Assembly: GCA_030696775.1 (NCBI GenBank)
Contig: JAUYRN010000033.1
Span: forward strand, 1-64,000
Length of the DNA: 64,000 nucleotides
Reading direction: 5' to 3'
Origin: Sulfuricurvum sp.
GTDB taxonomy: Bacteria; Campylobacterota; Campylobacteria; Campylobacterales; Sulfurimonadaceae
The position numbers and the translations under genes are program-made. Of the stretch, positions 63,906-64,000 are shown piece after piece. How positions within the stretch are numbered: the stretch's first letter is position 1; the number at the start of each line of letters is the position of its first letter. The notes under the pieces were generated by a model that saw only the letters and a program-made list of their open reading frames with translations, ran no database searches and was not told the origin of the DNA.

Positions 63906-64000
63906 ACTCTGGTTTATACACTTTCTTTTTTAATTCTTCTCGTTTTTTCTGTTGATCCGCTAAATCATTGAGCTCTTTTTCATCATCAAAATGTACTTGT
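63904..64000 (-). CDS. C-terminal end of an unidentified gene (partial)
   Basis: A minus-strand frame open from the window edge ends with TAA at 63904-63906. The 31 visible residues are highly charged (FDDEKELNDLADQQKKREELKKK, ending VYKPE) and helical or coiled in character. No family can be named. It is convergent with the cytochrome gene. Confidence 0.55.
   Translation of the reverse strand, partial: QVHFDDEKELNDLADQQKKREELKKKVYKPE

Overview
The window looks like a chromosomal segment of a Campylobacterota (Epsilonproteobacteria) species, most like the sulfur-oxidising Sulfuricurvum/Sulfurimonas group. Supporting points are the gyrA - flgP - flgQ position - flgR - asd order (which I recall from Campylobacter jejuni), an FlgR without a DNA-binding domain, short ExbB/ExbD proteins, a groESL pair, AT-rich spacers, and the frequent TATAAT-type -10 boxes without a strong -35. 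The species is inferred; I could run no search or composition count.

Layout. (1) 1-8.4 kb: the end of an OmpR-type regulator, then a minus-strand sulfate-assimilation operon transcribed cysK -> DUF2061 -> cysH -> (small ORF) -> cysD -> cysN -> sulfite reductase -> class V aminotransferase -> SUMT. It runs from sulfate to cysteine by the APS-reductase route and includes the sirohaem methyltransferase. Upstream of cysK is a 23-codon leader ORF with three consecutive Cys codons, a candidate cysteine attenuator. (2) 8.4-11.1 kb: an EAL/HDOD protein, a PAS-GGDEF gene broken by an internal deletion, and an orphan pseudopilin. (3) 11.2-15.2 kb: tRNA-Met, groESL, small membrane proteins, a DUF475/TerC protein and an XRE regulator with a partner. 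(4) 15.4-20.8 kb (minus): phosphomannomutase, pyrC, a response regulator and histidine kinase, ExbB/ExbD and a 2OG-Fe(II) oxygenase, all nearly touching. (5) 20.9-24.1 kb (minus): amt - glnK - amt, with matching palindromes upstream of both amt genes. (6) 24.2-32.6 kb (plus): gyrA, flgP, an flgQ-position gene, flgR, asd, yqhA-like, hemE, a radical SAM gene and tRNA-Asn.

(7) 32.8-63.4 kb is a roughly 30 kb surface-glycan (LPS/LOS) locus. A plus-strand arm holds galU, the complete dTDP-L-rhamnose set (rfbA, C, D, B), a GT9 and a GT2. A long minus-strand arm with mostly overlapping genes (55.6 -> 38.8 kb) holds a deacetylase, three glycosyltransferases, rfbF/rfbG/rfbH for CDP-3,6-dideoxyhexoses, a YerE-like ThDP enzyme, an acetaldehyde dehydrogenase plus 4-hydroxy-2-oxovalerate aldolase pair, two SDR enzymes, a GtrA/GtrB/large-membrane-protein cassette and a WavQ-like protein. 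Carbon bookkeeping suggests a CDP-linked C10 branched sugar of the erwiniose type. A RHH/PIN toxin-antitoxin pair is translationally coupled to an LPS-core kinase. The locus ends with GT9 heptosyltransferases, a GH-like protein, a YfaZ-like outer-membrane protein and hldE/hldD. No O-antigen flippase, polymerase, ABC exporter or WaaL ligase is visible. (8) The right edge has a cytochrome c553 with a terminator and the end of an unidentified gene.

No gene-free stretch exceeds 300 bases. No CRISPR array, insertion sequence, rRNA or prophage was seen. REP-like repeats occur at three places.
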